A stretch of 64,000 bases of DNA from contig BCWJ01000012.1 in assembly GCA_001592145.1 (NCBI GenBank), forward strand, positions 1 to 64,000, given 5' to 3'. Made by a program: the position numbers and the translations under genes. This DNA is from Xylanimicrobium pachnodae JCM 13526 = NBRC 107786 (GTDB lineage Bacteria; Actinomycetota; Actinomycetes; Actinomycetales; Cellulomonadaceae). The notes below the pieces were generated by a model. That model had not been told where the DNA came from. It saw only the letters and a list, made by a program, of their open reading frames with translations, and searched no databases. This document shows, piece after piece, positions 49,275 to 58,152 of this stretch (the stretch's first letter is position 1; every line of letters begins with the position of its first letter).

Positions 49275-50425
49275 AGGTCGAGTTCGAGCCGCGCAACGTG
49301 TGGCGGACCGGTCTGGTGGTCCTGGGCGTGATCGCGCTCGCCGCCGTGGTGATGTTCGTGTTCCGCGCGGGAAGCTCGCTGCTCTTCACCGTGTTCATCG
49401 CGTGGTTCGTCTCCTTGGCGATGGAACCGGCCGTGAGCCGGCTCGCGAAGCACATGCGCCGCGGCGCGGCCACCGGTGTGGTGCTGCTTGCCGTGGCCGC
49501 GTTCCTCGCGCTGTTCAGCACCCTGTTCGGCAACCTCGTGGTCCAGCAGGTGACCGCGCTGGTGCAGGCCGTCCCCGACCTGGTCGACGGCGCCATCGAC
49601 TTCGCCGAGCAGAAGTTCGGCATCACCTACTCGCTCGACGACCTGCTCGCCCAGGTGCAGAACAACGCGGGCAGCGCCGCGGGCTACGCCGGGCAGGTGG
49701 CGGGCGGCATCCTCAGCTTCCTCGCCAGCCTCGCGGGCGCCGTGGGCTCGTTCTTCGTGTTCCTGCTCATGCTCTTCTACCTGTCGGCCGACGGGCCCCG
49801 GCTGCGCCGCTGGATCGCCTCGCTGTTCCCGCCCCGCGCCCAGGAGGCGACGCTCGTCGTCTGGGACACCATGGCGGAGAAGGTGGGCCGCTACGTGGGC
49901 GCCCGCGTGCTGCTCGCCACCGTCAACGCCACCTGCACGGCGATCGTGTTCGCGCTCATCGGCATGCCCTCCTGGCTGGCGCTGGCCCTGTGGACGGGCA
50001 TCGTCGCCCAGCTCATCCCCGCCATCGGCACCTACCTGTCGATCGCGCTGCCCGTGCTGGTCGGAGCGCTCAGCCCCAACCCGTGGCTGGGCCTGATCGC
50101 GCTCGGCTGGGGCGTGCTCTACCAGCAGGTGGAGAACCTCACCATCGAGCCGCGCGTCAGCGCCCGCGCCGTGGACGTGCACCCCGCCGTGAGCTTCGGG
50201 TCGGTGGTGCTCGGCATCGCGATGTTCGGCGTCGGGGGTGCGCTGCTCGCCATCCCCGTCGTCGCCATGCTGCTCACCCTGCTCGACATCTACCGCACCC
50301 GGTACGAGCTGGTGCCGGCGCTCGCGGAGGACGGCCCGCCGCGGTCCGCCGTCGGCCCGCACGCCACGGCGCCCGACGACGGGGCCGATCACCCCGCTGA
50401 TGCCGGGGCCGACTCGGGGGATTGA
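49271..50425 (+). CDS. AI-2E family (PerM-like) transporter
   Basis: A 384-residue membrane protein with about eight hydrophobic segments and a central FAEQKFGITYSLDDLLAQVQ region before the GTYLSIALPVLVG and VEPR-like ENLTIEPRVSARAVDVHP motifs of the AI-2E/PerM family. The family was named for autoinducer-2 export, but most members have other or unknown roles, including Na+/H+ antiport. Overlaps tadA by four bases. Confidence 0.87.
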   Translation: MKVEFEPRNVWRTGLVVLGVIALAAVVMFVFRAGSSLLFTVFIAWFVSLAMEPAVSRLAKHMRRGAATGVVLLAVAAFLALFSTLFGNLVVQQVTALVQAVPDLVDGAIDFAEQKFGITYSLDDLLAQVQNNAGSAAGYAGQVAGGILSFLASLAGAVGSFFVFLLMLFYLSADGPRLRRWIASLFPPRAQEATLVVWDTMAEKVGRYVGARVLLATVNATCTAIVFALIGMPSWLALALWTGIVAQLIPAIGTYLSIALPVLVGALSPNPWLGLIALGWGVLYQQVENLTIEPRVSARAVDVHPAVSFGSVVLGIAMFGVGGALLAIPVVAMLLTLLDIYRTRYELVPALAEDGPPRSAVGPHATAPDDGADHPADAGADSGD

Positions 50426-50476
50426 CGGGGGACATCCCTGATGTCCCGGAGGTGCCGCTCGCCTAGCGTGGCGCGC

Positions 50477-51412
50477 ATGGCAGAACTACAGCCCACGCCG
50501 CAACCCGGCATGCCGGGACCCGACCAGTACCGCTACCCGCCGCAGGCGCCGCGACGTCGGCCGGTGCGCGCCGCCGGGATCGTCGTGGGCGTGCTGCTCC
50601 TCGCGGTCGCCGGGCTCGCGCTCGCGGACCGGATGACGTCCCGGACCGCCACCGTCCAGCACGCGTACGACGCCGTCGGGACGGTCGAGCTGGTGGCCGA
50701 CGGTGCGGTGACCGTCGCCGCGGCCGGGACCGGCGTCGAGGTGGCGGCGACCGCCCGCTCGGGGATCCGCTCGCCCCGCTACACGGTCGAGCAGGACGCC
50801 GACCGGCTCGTGGTGACGAACCGGTGCTCGCGCTGGCCGCTGGGCTTCCTGAACGTCGGGCTGCTGCACTGCTCCGGTTCCCTGGACGTGACGCTGCCCG
50901 CCGACACGCGGGTGGTGGTGCGCACCACGAACGGCGCCGTCGTCGCCACCGGAATCGCGGGCAGTGCCGAGCTGAGCACGAGCAACGGGCGCATCGAGGC
51001 GACGCGGGTCGACGGGCGCCTGACGGCGCGCACGAGCAACGGCGCCGTCACGGTGCGCGACCTGGGCGGCGACGCCGAGCTGCGCACCTCCAACGGCCGT
51101 ATCCACGCGTCCGGCGTCGCGGGTGACGTGGACGCCCAGACCTCCAACGGCCGGGTCGAGGTGACCACCGTGGGCGGCGACCTGCGCGCCCGCACCAGCA
51201 ACGGCCGCGTCGACGTGGCCGGCGTCGCGGGCAGCACGTCGGTGCGCACGTCCAACGGCGCCGTGGTGGTGCGCGGCACCGACGACCCGGTACGGCTGAC
51301 CATCGACACGTCGAACGGACGGCAGACCGTCGAGGGGGCCACCGACCCGGACGCGACCCGGACCGTGGAGATCCGCTCGTCCAACGGTGACGTGTCGTAC
51401 CTGGCGCCCTGA
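50477..51412 (+). CDS. DUF4097-type beta-repeat membrane protein
   Basis: A 311-residue protein with one hydrophobic segment (about 31-50) after a Pro-rich N-terminus and an outer domain built of repeated strands carrying S/T-N-G, such as RTTNGAVVAT, LSTSNGRIEAT, RTSNGAVTVRD and RTSNGRVDVAG at regular intervals. This is the DUF4097/DUF4098 beta-helix pattern. Function unknown; it may sense or stabilise the cell surface. ATG 50477 is preferred over an upstream ATG for the transmembrane layout. Confidence 0.82.
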   Translation: MAELQPTPQPGMPGPDQYRYPPQAPRRRPVRAAGIVVGVLLLAVAGLALADRMTSRTATVQHAYDAVGTVELVADGAVTVAAAGTGVEVAATARSGIRSPRYTVEQDADRLVVTNRCSRWPLGFLNVGLLHCSGSLDVTLPADTRVVVRTTNGAVVATGIAGSAELSTSNGRIEATRVDGRLTARTSNGAVTVRDLGGDAELRTSNGRIHASGVAGDVDAQTSNGRVEVTTVGGDLRARTSNGRVDVAGVAGSTSVRTSNGAVVVRGTDDPVRLTIDTSNGRQTVEGATDPDATRTVEIRSSNGDVSYLAP

Positions 51413-51529
51413 CGCGTCCTGCACGGCGGGGACTGTGTCCCGGGTGCGCGACGGTGAGACGCCACTAGGGTCGTTCCTGCGGTGATGCCGTCCGGCGGCC
51501 CCCATCCGACACGTGACGCAAGGAGTCCC

Positions 51530-52324
51530 ATGCCCTCGCTCAGAGCGGTTCTGTTCGACCTCGACGGCGTGCTGACGCCCACGGCTGAACTGCACATGCA
51601 CGCGTGGCGCGACCTCTTCTCGCCGTGGTGCGTGGCACACGGCGCGGCACCCTACGCGGATGCCGACTACTTCGACCACATCGACGGCAAGCCCCGGTAC
51701 GCGGGAGTCGCCGACTTCCTCGCGTCCCGCGGCACGCACCTGCCGTGGGGCGACCCCGCCGACCCGCCGGGCGAGGACACGGTGTGCGCGCTGGGCAACA
51801 AGAAGGACCAGGTGGTGAACCGGATCTTCGCCGAGGAGGGCATCGAGCCCTACCCCGGCTCCGTCCGGTTCCTGGACGCCGTGACGGCCGCGGGCGCCGC
51901 CGTCGCCGTCGTCTCCTCCTCCAAGAACGCGCCGGGCGTGCTCGCCGCCGCCGGGCTGGCGCACCGGTTCGAGGTGCTGGTGGACGGCAACGTGGCCGCG
52001 CGCGACGGTATTGCCGGCAAGCCCGCCCCCGACACCTACGTGCGTGCCGCCGAGATCCTCGGGGTTCCCGTGTCCCGGTCCGTCGTGGTCGAGGACGCCG
52101 TCTCCGGCGTGCAGGCCGGGCGGGCCGGGGACTTCGGGCTCGTCATCGGCGTCGACCGCGGCACGGGCGAGGGATCGCTGCTCGACGCCGGGGCCGACCT
52201 GGTGGTGGGCGATCTGGGCGAGCTCGACGCGAGCGTGCTGGACGGCGGGCACGTCAGCGGCCGCGGGCACCAGACCGGCCGCGGGCACCAGACCGGCCGC
52301 GGGCACCAGGGCGAGGGGGCGTGA
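51530..52324 (+). CDS. pgmB: HAD-family beta-phosphoglucomutase
   Basis: A 264-residue HAD hydrolase with the nucleophile motif AVLFDLDGVLTPT (Asp in FDLDG), SSSKN and the EDAVSGVQAG motif, as in beta-phosphoglucomutase. It would convert beta-glucose 1-phosphate made by the GH65 phosphorylase just downstream into glucose 6-phosphate. AAGGAG precedes ATG 51530. Its last 20 residues are GRGHQT repeats from a DNA tandem repeat and are not part of the enzyme fold. Confidence 0.87.
   Translation: MPSLRAVLFDLDGVLTPTAELHMHAWRDLFSPWCVAHGAAPYADADYFDHIDGKPRYAGVADFLASRGTHLPWGDPADPPGEDTVCALGNKKDQVVNRIFAEEGIEPYPGSVRFLDAVTAAGAAVAVVSSSKNAPGVLAAAGLAHRFEVLVDGNVAARDGIAGKPAPDTYVRAAEILGVPVSRSVVVEDAVSGVQAGRAGDFGLVIGVDRGTGEGSLLDAGADLVVGDLGELDASVLDGGHVSGRGHQTGRGHQTGRGHQGEGA
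52258..52310 (+). repeat. Tandem 18-bp repeat at the pgmB 3' end
   Basis: Three consecutive copies of an 18-base unit (CGGCCGCGGGCACCAGAC) encode GRGHQT-type repeats at the end of the HAD protein, just before the GH65 ribosome binding site. A copy-number-variable tract of this kind could alter coupling to the next gene. Confidence 0.9.
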
Positions 52325-52326
52325 GC

Positions 52327-54768
52327 ATGGACCGCAAGCGCTTCCCCGCCGACGAGTGGCGGCTGGTCGAGACGCGGTTCTCCGCGCACGACCTGGGCGT
52401 GACCGAGACGCTGTTCTCCGTGGGCAACGGCTACCTGGGCCTGCGCGGCAACGTGCCCGAGGGGCGCGTCGCGCACGCGCACGGCACGTTCCTCAACGGG
52501 TTCCACGAGACGTGGCCCATCCGGCACGCCGAGGAGGCGTACGGGTTCGCGCGCGTGGGGCAGACCATCGTCAACGTTCCCGACGCCAAGACCATCCGCC
52601 TGTACGTGGACGACGAGCCGCTGCTGCTCACCGTCGCCGACCTTGAGTGCTACGAGCGGTCGCTCGACCTGCGCGACGGCGTCGAGCGCCGGGACCTGGT
52701 GTGGCGCACGCCGTCGGGCAAGCGCGTACGGGTGCGCTCCGAGCGCATGGTGAGCTTCGTCGAGCGGCACCTGGCGATCCTGACGTTCGAGGTCGAGCTG
52801 CTCGACGGCGAGGGCCCCGTGGTGCTGTCCTCCCAGATCCTCAACCGGCAGGACGGGCAGGACGAGTACGAGGTGCCGGCGGCGGCGCTCGGCGAGGGGT
52901 TCGACCCGCGCAAGACGAACGCGTTCGAAGGCCGCGTGCTGCGCCCGCAGGCGCAGCGCGGGGACGACAAGTGGGCGGTGCTCGCCTACCGCTGCACCAA
53001 CTCGGGCATGACGATGGCGGTCGCCGCCGACCACGAGCTGACCACCACCAACGACTGGACCGTGCGCACCGAACGCGACGGCGACCTGTCCAAGCACGAC
53101 TTCGTGGTGCACGCCCGCCCGGGCGAGCCCATCCGGCTGACCAAGGCCGTGTCGTACCACTCCTCGCGCGGCGTCCCCGTGCCCGAGCTCATCGACCGCT
53201 GCCGCCGCACCCTGGACCGGGTCCGGGCCGGTGGCATCGACGCCGAGTTCGCGCGCCAGCGGGCCTGGCTGGACGACTTCTGGGCGCGCAGCGACGTCGA
53301 GGTGCCCGGGCAGCCCGGTGTGCAGCAGGCGATCCGCTGGAACCTGTTCCAGCTCGCGTGCGCCTCCGCCCGCGCCGAGTCAACGGGCATCCCCGCCAAG
53401 GGCCTGACCGGCTCCGGCTACTCCGGGCACTACTTCTGGGACACCGAGATCTACGTGCTCCCGTTCCTGACCTACACGAGCCCGCAGGTGACCCGCAACG
53501 CGCTGCGGTTCCGGCACGGCATGCTCCCCGCCGCACGCGAGCGGGCCGCCGACCTGGCCACCGAGGGCGCCCTGTTCCCGTGGCGCACCATCAGCGGCCA
53601 GGAGGCCTCCGCCTACTACGCCGCCGGCACCGCGCAGTACCACATCAACGCCGACATCGCCTACGCCCTGGTGCAGTACGCCCGCGCGACCGGTGACGAC
53701 GAGTTCCTCATGCGCGAAGGTGCCGAGCTGCTCGTCGAGACCGCCCGCATGTGGGCCGAGCTGGGGTTCTGGCGTGCCGACGGCTCCGCGTTCCACATCC
53801 ACGGCGTGACCGGCCCCGACGAGTACACCACCGTGGTGAACGACAACCTGTTCACCAATCTCATGGCCCGGTTCAACCTGCGAGCCGCCGCCGACGTCGT
53901 CGAGCGCCTGCGCGTCGAGCGCCCCGAACAGTACGCGGACCTGGCCGACCGGCTCTCCCTGGGCGAGGAGGAGCCGCGGGCGTGGACCGCCGCCGCCGCC
54001 AAGGTGGTGGTCCCCTTCAACGAACAGCTCGGCATCCACCCGCAGGACGCCCACTTCCTGGACCGGGAGATCTGGGACATCGGCAAGACTCCCGCCAGCA
54101 AGCGCCCCCTGCTGCTCCACTACCACCCGCTGGTCATCTACCGCTACCAGGTGCTCAAGCAGGCCGACGTCGTGCTCGCCCTGTTCCTGCACGGCGACCA
54201 GTTCACCGCCGAGCACAAGCTCGCCGACTTCGAGTACTACGACCCCCTGACCACGGGCGACTCCACCCTGTCCGGCGTCGTGCAGACCATCATCGCCGCC
54301 GAGGTCGGCTACCGGGACCTCGCGATGGAGCACTTCCTGTCCTCGCTGTTCGTGGACCTGGACGACCTGCACCACAACGCGTCCGACGGCGTCCACGTCG
54401 CCTCCGCGGGAGGCATGTGGTCGGCGCTCGCGGCCGGGTTCGGCGGGATGCGCGACCACGGTGGCGAGCTCGCCTTCGACCCGCGCCTGCCCGCCGAGTG
54501 GGACGAGCTCACCTTCCGGATCACCCGGCGCGGCACCCGCCTGCGCGTGACCGTGCGCCCCACGGAGATAGCGTTCGTGTGCGAGACCGGCGAGGGCACC
54601 GAGCTGAGCGTGCGCGGCCAGGCCGTGTCCGTGCGCCCGGGCGAGACCACGGTGGTGCCGCTCGACGGCCAGGGCCTGGTGCGTCCCGGCCGCCCGCTGC
54701 TGCGCGACCTGCGCGGCAACCGGCGCGACGACGGCACCCTCATCACCATGGAGGTGCCGGGGGCCTGA
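52327..54768 (+). CDS. GH65 glycoside phosphorylase (maltose/trehalose/kojibiose type)
   Basis: An 813-residue family 65 enzyme. Hallmarks: GNGYLGLRGNVPEG near the N-terminus, the GSGYSGHYFWDTEIYVLPFL stretch, the general acid in VTGPDEYTT (Glu499) and KQADVVLALF near the end. Such enzymes split an alpha-glucoside with phosphate into beta-glucose 1-phosphate, which the adjacent pgmB-like enzyme uses. The exact disaccharide cannot be read from sequence. ATG 52327 is preferred over GTG 52321 because GAGGGGG lies seven bases before it. Confidence 0.93.
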   Translation: MDRKRFPADEWRLVETRFSAHDLGVTETLFSVGNGYLGLRGNVPEGRVAHAHGTFLNGFHETWPIRHAEEAYGFARVGQTIVNVPDAKTIRLYVDDEPLLLTVADLECYERSLDLRDGVERRDLVWRTPSGKRVRVRSERMVSFVERHLAILTFEVELLDGEGPVVLSSQILNRQDGQDEYEVPAAALGEGFDPRKTNAFEGRVLRPQAQRGDDKWAVLAYRCTNSGMTMAVAADHELTTTNDWTVRTERDGDLSKHDFVVHARPGEPIRLTKAVSYHSSRGVPVPELIDRCRRTLDRVRAGGIDAEFARQRAWLDDFWARSDVEVPGQPGVQQAIRWNLFQLACASARAESTGIPAKGLTGSGYSGHYFWDTEIYVLPFLTYTSPQVTRNALRFRHGMLPAARERAADLATEGALFPWRTISGQEASAYYAAGTAQYHINADIAYALVQYARATGDDEFLMREGAELLVETARMWAELGFWRADGSAFHIHGVTGPDEYTTVVNDNLFTNLMARFNLRAAADVVERLRVERPEQYADLADRLSLGEEEPRAWTAAAAKVVVPFNEQLGIHPQDAHFLDREIWDIGKTPASKRPLLLHYHPLVIYRYQVLKQADVVLALFLHGDQFTAEHKLADFEYYDPLTTGDSTLSGVVQTIIAAEVGYRDLAMEHFLSSLFVDLDDLHHNASDGVHVASAGGMWSALAAGFGGMRDHGGELAFDPRLPAEWDELTFRITRRGTRLRVTVRPTEIAFVCETGEGTELSVRGQAVSVRPGETTVVPLDGQGLVRPGRPLLRDLRGNRRDDGTLITMEVPGA

Positions 54769-54831
54769 GGTCCCGGCGTCGCCTCGGGCGGCCGTCGTGC
54801 GAACCCGGGCGGCCCGCGTGAGCATGGGGAG

Positions 54832-57066
54832 ATGCCCGACGCAGCCGTGTCGTCCGACAACTCGTCCGACAACTCGTCCGGCATCGCCGGTCGCCCGGAC
54901 CAGTCGGTGCTGCGGCGCATCGTCGCCCTGCTCGCCCCCTATCGGGGGCAGCTGCTCCTGGTGGGCGGCGCCGTCGTCATCGGCGCAGGTCTCACCTCGG
55001 TGGCGCCGTTCCTGACCCGGGCGGTGTTCGACGACGCGCTGTTCCCGGTGGCGGCCGACGGCACCACCGCCCCGCCCGACCTGACCCTGCTCGCCTGGCT
55101 GGCCGCCGGGCTGGTGGCGATCCCGCTGGTCAGCGCCCTGATCGGCGTCGGGCAGACCTACCTGACCACGCGCGTGGGCAACGGGGCGATGGCGGACCTG
55201 CGCGTGGCCCTGTTCGCGCACCTGGAGCGCATGGAGCTCGCGTTCTTCACGTCCACGCGTACGGGCGACATCCAGTCACGGCTCGCGAACGACGTGGGCG
55301 GGGTCAAGAACGTGCTCACCAGCACCGCCACGTCGATCCTGCAGAACGTCGTCACCGTGGTGGCCGCGTTCGTGGCCATGGTGCTGCTGAGCTGGCAGCT
55401 CACCATCATCACCCTGGTGCTCATGCCGCTGTTCATGGTGATCCAGTCCCGGGTGGCCAGGCGGCGCAAGGTGCTGCAACGCCGCACCCAGGAGTCGTTG
55501 TCCGAGATGACGGCGATCACCGAGGAGTCCCTGGGCGTCTCCGGCGTGCTGCTCGCCAAGGTGTTCAACCGGGTCGACGTCGAGGTGGCGCGGTACCGGC
55601 GCGAGAACCGCCGCCAGACGCGGCTCCAGGTCAAGAACGCCATGACCGGCCAGGCGTTCTTCTCGGTGGTCTCGACGTTCTTCGGCCTGACCCCGGCGAT
55701 CGTGTACCTGGTGGCCGGCCTGCTCATCAACGGCGGCACCCTGGTGGGCGGCGCCGCGCTGAGCGCCGGCACCATCATCGCGTTCACCACCCTGCAGTCC
55801 CGGCTCCAGCAGCCGCTCGTGGGGCTCATGCGCGTGGCCCTCGACATCCAGACGTCGTTCGCCCTGTTCGCCCGGCTCTTCGAGTACCTGGACCTCGAAC
55901 CGGCCATCGCCGACCGCCCCGGCGCGCGCGAGCTCGCCCCCGACCAGGTGCGGGGCGACGTCGAGCTGCGCGACGTGTGGTTCCGCTACCCCGAACCGCG
56001 CAGCCTCGGGGTGGCCGCTGCGATGCCGGGGCCGGGCGGCTCCCGCGGCGGTCCGGGCGCTGGGCAGGGTGCTGGTCGTGGTGGCCGCGGCGCTGGTCGC
56101 GGCGGCCGCGCGCGCAGCCGGTTCGGGCGCGGATACCGGGCCCTCGAGGTGCCGCTCGTGGCCACCCTGACCGACGCCGCGGGCGCGAACGTGCTGCCGT
56201 CGTCGTCGGCCCCCGGGCTGGCCGCTGCCGTCCCGGTGCCGGATGCTTCGGGCCCCGCCCCAGAGCCGGAGGCCGCTGCGGCCGGCGAGCGCTGGGCGCT
56301 CGCAGACCTCTCGCTCACGGTGCGGGCCGGGCAGGTCGCGGCGCTCGTGGGGCCGTCCGGGTCCGGCAAGACGACGCTCACCTACCTGGTGCCGCGCCTG
56401 CACGAGGTGACGCGCGGGGCGGTGCTGATCGACGGGGTGGACGTGCGGGACGTGACCCTGGGCTCGCTGGCCGACGTCGTCGGCATGGTGACGCAGGAGC
56501 CCTACCTGTTCCACGGGACCATCACCGAGAACCTGCGGTACGCGCGCGCCGACGCCACCGACGCGCAGATCGTCGAGGCGTGCCGGGCCGCAAACATCCA
56601 CGACCGGATCATGAGCTTCACCGACGGCTACGAGACGATCACCGGCGAGCGCGGCTTCCGGCTGTCGGGCGGGGAGAAGCAGCGGCTGTCCATCGCGCGC
56701 GTCCTCATCAAGGACCCGAAGGTCCTCATCCTCGACGAGGCGACGTCGGCCCTCGACACCGCGACCGAGCGGCTGGTGCAGCAGGCGCTGGAGCGGGCCA
56801 TGAGCGGCCGGACCACGTTCGCGATCGCGCACCGGCTCTCCACCATCATGACCGCCGACGTCATCTTCGGGATCGCCGACGGGCGGCTCGTCGAGCAGGG
56901 CACGCACGCCGAGCTGCTGGCGCGCGGCGGGCTGTACGCCAAGCTGTACGCCGAGCAGTTCGGCGGCGGCGAGGTGGAGGCGCGGCTCGCGGACGCCGTG
57001 CAGTTCACGGACGGGACCACGCTGCACCAGGCGTGGCAGCATCCCCGGCCGGACCTGGCGGTCTGA
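54832..57066 (+). CDS. ABC transporter half-exporter with unusual NBD insertion
   Basis: A 744-residue fused membrane-ATPase protein (type IV exporter): six hydrophobic segments in residues about 35-330, then a nucleotide-binding domain with GPSGSGKTT, LSGGEKQ and LILDEATSALD. An insertion of about 100 residues (388-486), Gly/Arg-rich then Ala/Pro-rich, splits the first beta strands (WFRYPEP before, ERWALADLSLTV after). Without it the protein has normal length. Likely works as a homodimer; exported substrate unknown. Confidence 0.9.
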   Translation: MPDAAVSSDNSSDNSSGIAGRPDQSVLRRIVALLAPYRGQLLLVGGAVVIGAGLTSVAPFLTRAVFDDALFPVAADGTTAPPDLTLLAWLAAGLVAIPLVSALIGVGQTYLTTRVGNGAMADLRVALFAHLERMELAFFTSTRTGDIQSRLANDVGGVKNVLTSTATSILQNVVTVVAAFVAMVLLSWQLTIITLVLMPLFMVIQSRVARRRKVLQRRTQESLSEMTAITEESLGVSGVLLAKVFNRVDVEVARYRRENRRQTRLQVKNAMTGQAFFSVVSTFFGLTPAIVYLVAGLLINGGTLVGGAALSAGTIIAFTTLQSRLQQPLVGLMRVALDIQTSFALFARLFEYLDLEPAIADRPGARELAPDQVRGDVELRDVWFRYPEPRSLGVAAAMPGPGGSRGGPGAGQGAGRGGRGAGRGGRARSRFGRGYRALEVPLVATLTDAAGANVLPSSSAPGLAAAVPVPDASGPAPEPEAAAAGERWALADLSLTVRAGQVAALVGPSGSGKTTLTYLVPRLHEVTRGAVLIDGVDVRDVTLGSLADVVGMVTQEPYLFHGTITENLRYARADATDAQIVEACRAANIHDRIMSFTDGYETITGERGFRLSGGEKQRLSIARVLIKDPKVLILDEATSALDTATERLVQQALERAMSGRTTFAIAHRLSTIMTADVIFGIADGRLVEQGTHAELLARGGLYAKLYAEQFGGGEVEARLADAVQFTDGTTLHQAWQHPRPDLAV

Positions 57067-57096
57067 GCCTGCCGCCCCCGCTGGCCCGGGCGGCGG

Positions 57097-58014
57097 CTAC
57101 CGCGCGACCAGGAGACCGGCCAGCGCGGTCAGGGTCTCGGTCGTGCCCGCCTCGACCTTGACCGTGGCCAGCGGGTCCGCGCGCGTCGGCCCCCGGTTGA
57201 TGATGACCACCGGCTTGCCCGCCTTGGCGGCGTGCCGCACGAACCGCAGCCCGCTCATCACCGTCAGGGACGTGCCCGCCACCAGCAGCGCGCCGGCGTC
57301 GTCGACCATGGCGTACGCGCGCTCCACCCGCTCACGCGGCACCGTCTCCCCGAAGTACACGATCTCCGGCTTGAGCACGCCCCCGCAGAACTCGCAGGCC
57401 GCGGGGACGAAGTGGGCGGTCTGCTCGATGACGGCGTCGGCGTCGGGCGCCACCTCGACGTCGGTGACGGTCAGGCCCTCGGCCAGCACCGTGTCCAGGA
57501 AGTGTGGGTTGAGCGCGTCCAGCCGCTCCGCCAGGTGCGCCCGCGAGATCACCCGGCCGCACGCGAGGCAGATGACGCGGTCGTAGCGCCCGTGCAGGTC
57601 GATGACGCGCCGCGAGCCTGCCTCCTCGTGCAGCAGGTCCACGTTCTGCGTGATCACGCCGCGCACCAGCCCGGCAGCCTCCAGCGTGGCCAGCGCCCGG
57701 TGGCCGCCGTTGGGGCGCGTGCGGTGCACGTGCTGCCAGCCCACGTGGTTGCGCGCCCAGTAGTGGCGGCGGAACGCCTCGTCCGCCACGAACTGCTGGT
57801 ACGTCATCGGGTTGCGCGGCGGCGAGTCGGGGGAGCGGTAGTCGGGGATGCCCGAGTCCGTCGAGATGCCCGCGCCCGTCAGCGCCGTGAACGTCAGCCC
57901 CCGCAGCGCGGCGGCGGCGTCGTCGGCCGATCCCGTGCGGACGACGACGCCGGGCGGCAGCGACCAGGTGCGCTGCTGGTACGTCGGCGCGAGCGGGCGC
58001 GGCGGGGTGGGCAC
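57097..58014 (-). CDS. NAD-dependent deacylase, sirtuin family
   Basis: A 305-residue Sir2 protein with GAGISTDSGIPDYRSP, the catalytic ITQNVDLLHE and DLHGRYDRV (His) motifs, and a zinc site of CLAC and CEFCGG. It removes acyl groups from lysines using NAD. The GTG at 58014 starts shortly before conserved sequence. It converges with the ABC exporter gene. Confidence 0.93.
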   Translation of the reverse strand: MPTPPRPLAPTYQQRTWSLPPGVVVRTGSADDAAAALRGLTFTALTGAGISTDSGIPDYRSPDSPPRNPMTYQQFVADEAFRRHYWARNHVGWQHVHRTRPNGGHRALATLEAAGLVRGVITQNVDLLHEEAGSRRVIDLHGRYDRVICLACGRVISRAHLAERLDALNPHFLDTVLAEGLTVTDVEVAPDADAVIEQTAHFVPAACEFCGGVLKPEIVYFGETVPRERVERAYAMVDDAGALLVAGTSLTVMSGLRFVRHAAKAGKPVVIINRGPTRADPLATVKVEAGTTETLTALAGLLVAR

Positions 58015-58152
58015 GCATCGAGCGTACGGCGCGGACGGTTTCACCCCGGGCGCTCCCTGGCGTCCCGCGACCCCCGCTGGCAGTATGCAAGGCGTCCTGA
58101 CAAACCCGCGCCGGGTGCAGTCACGCCCCCGGGGGAAGCAACGAGGCTCCTC

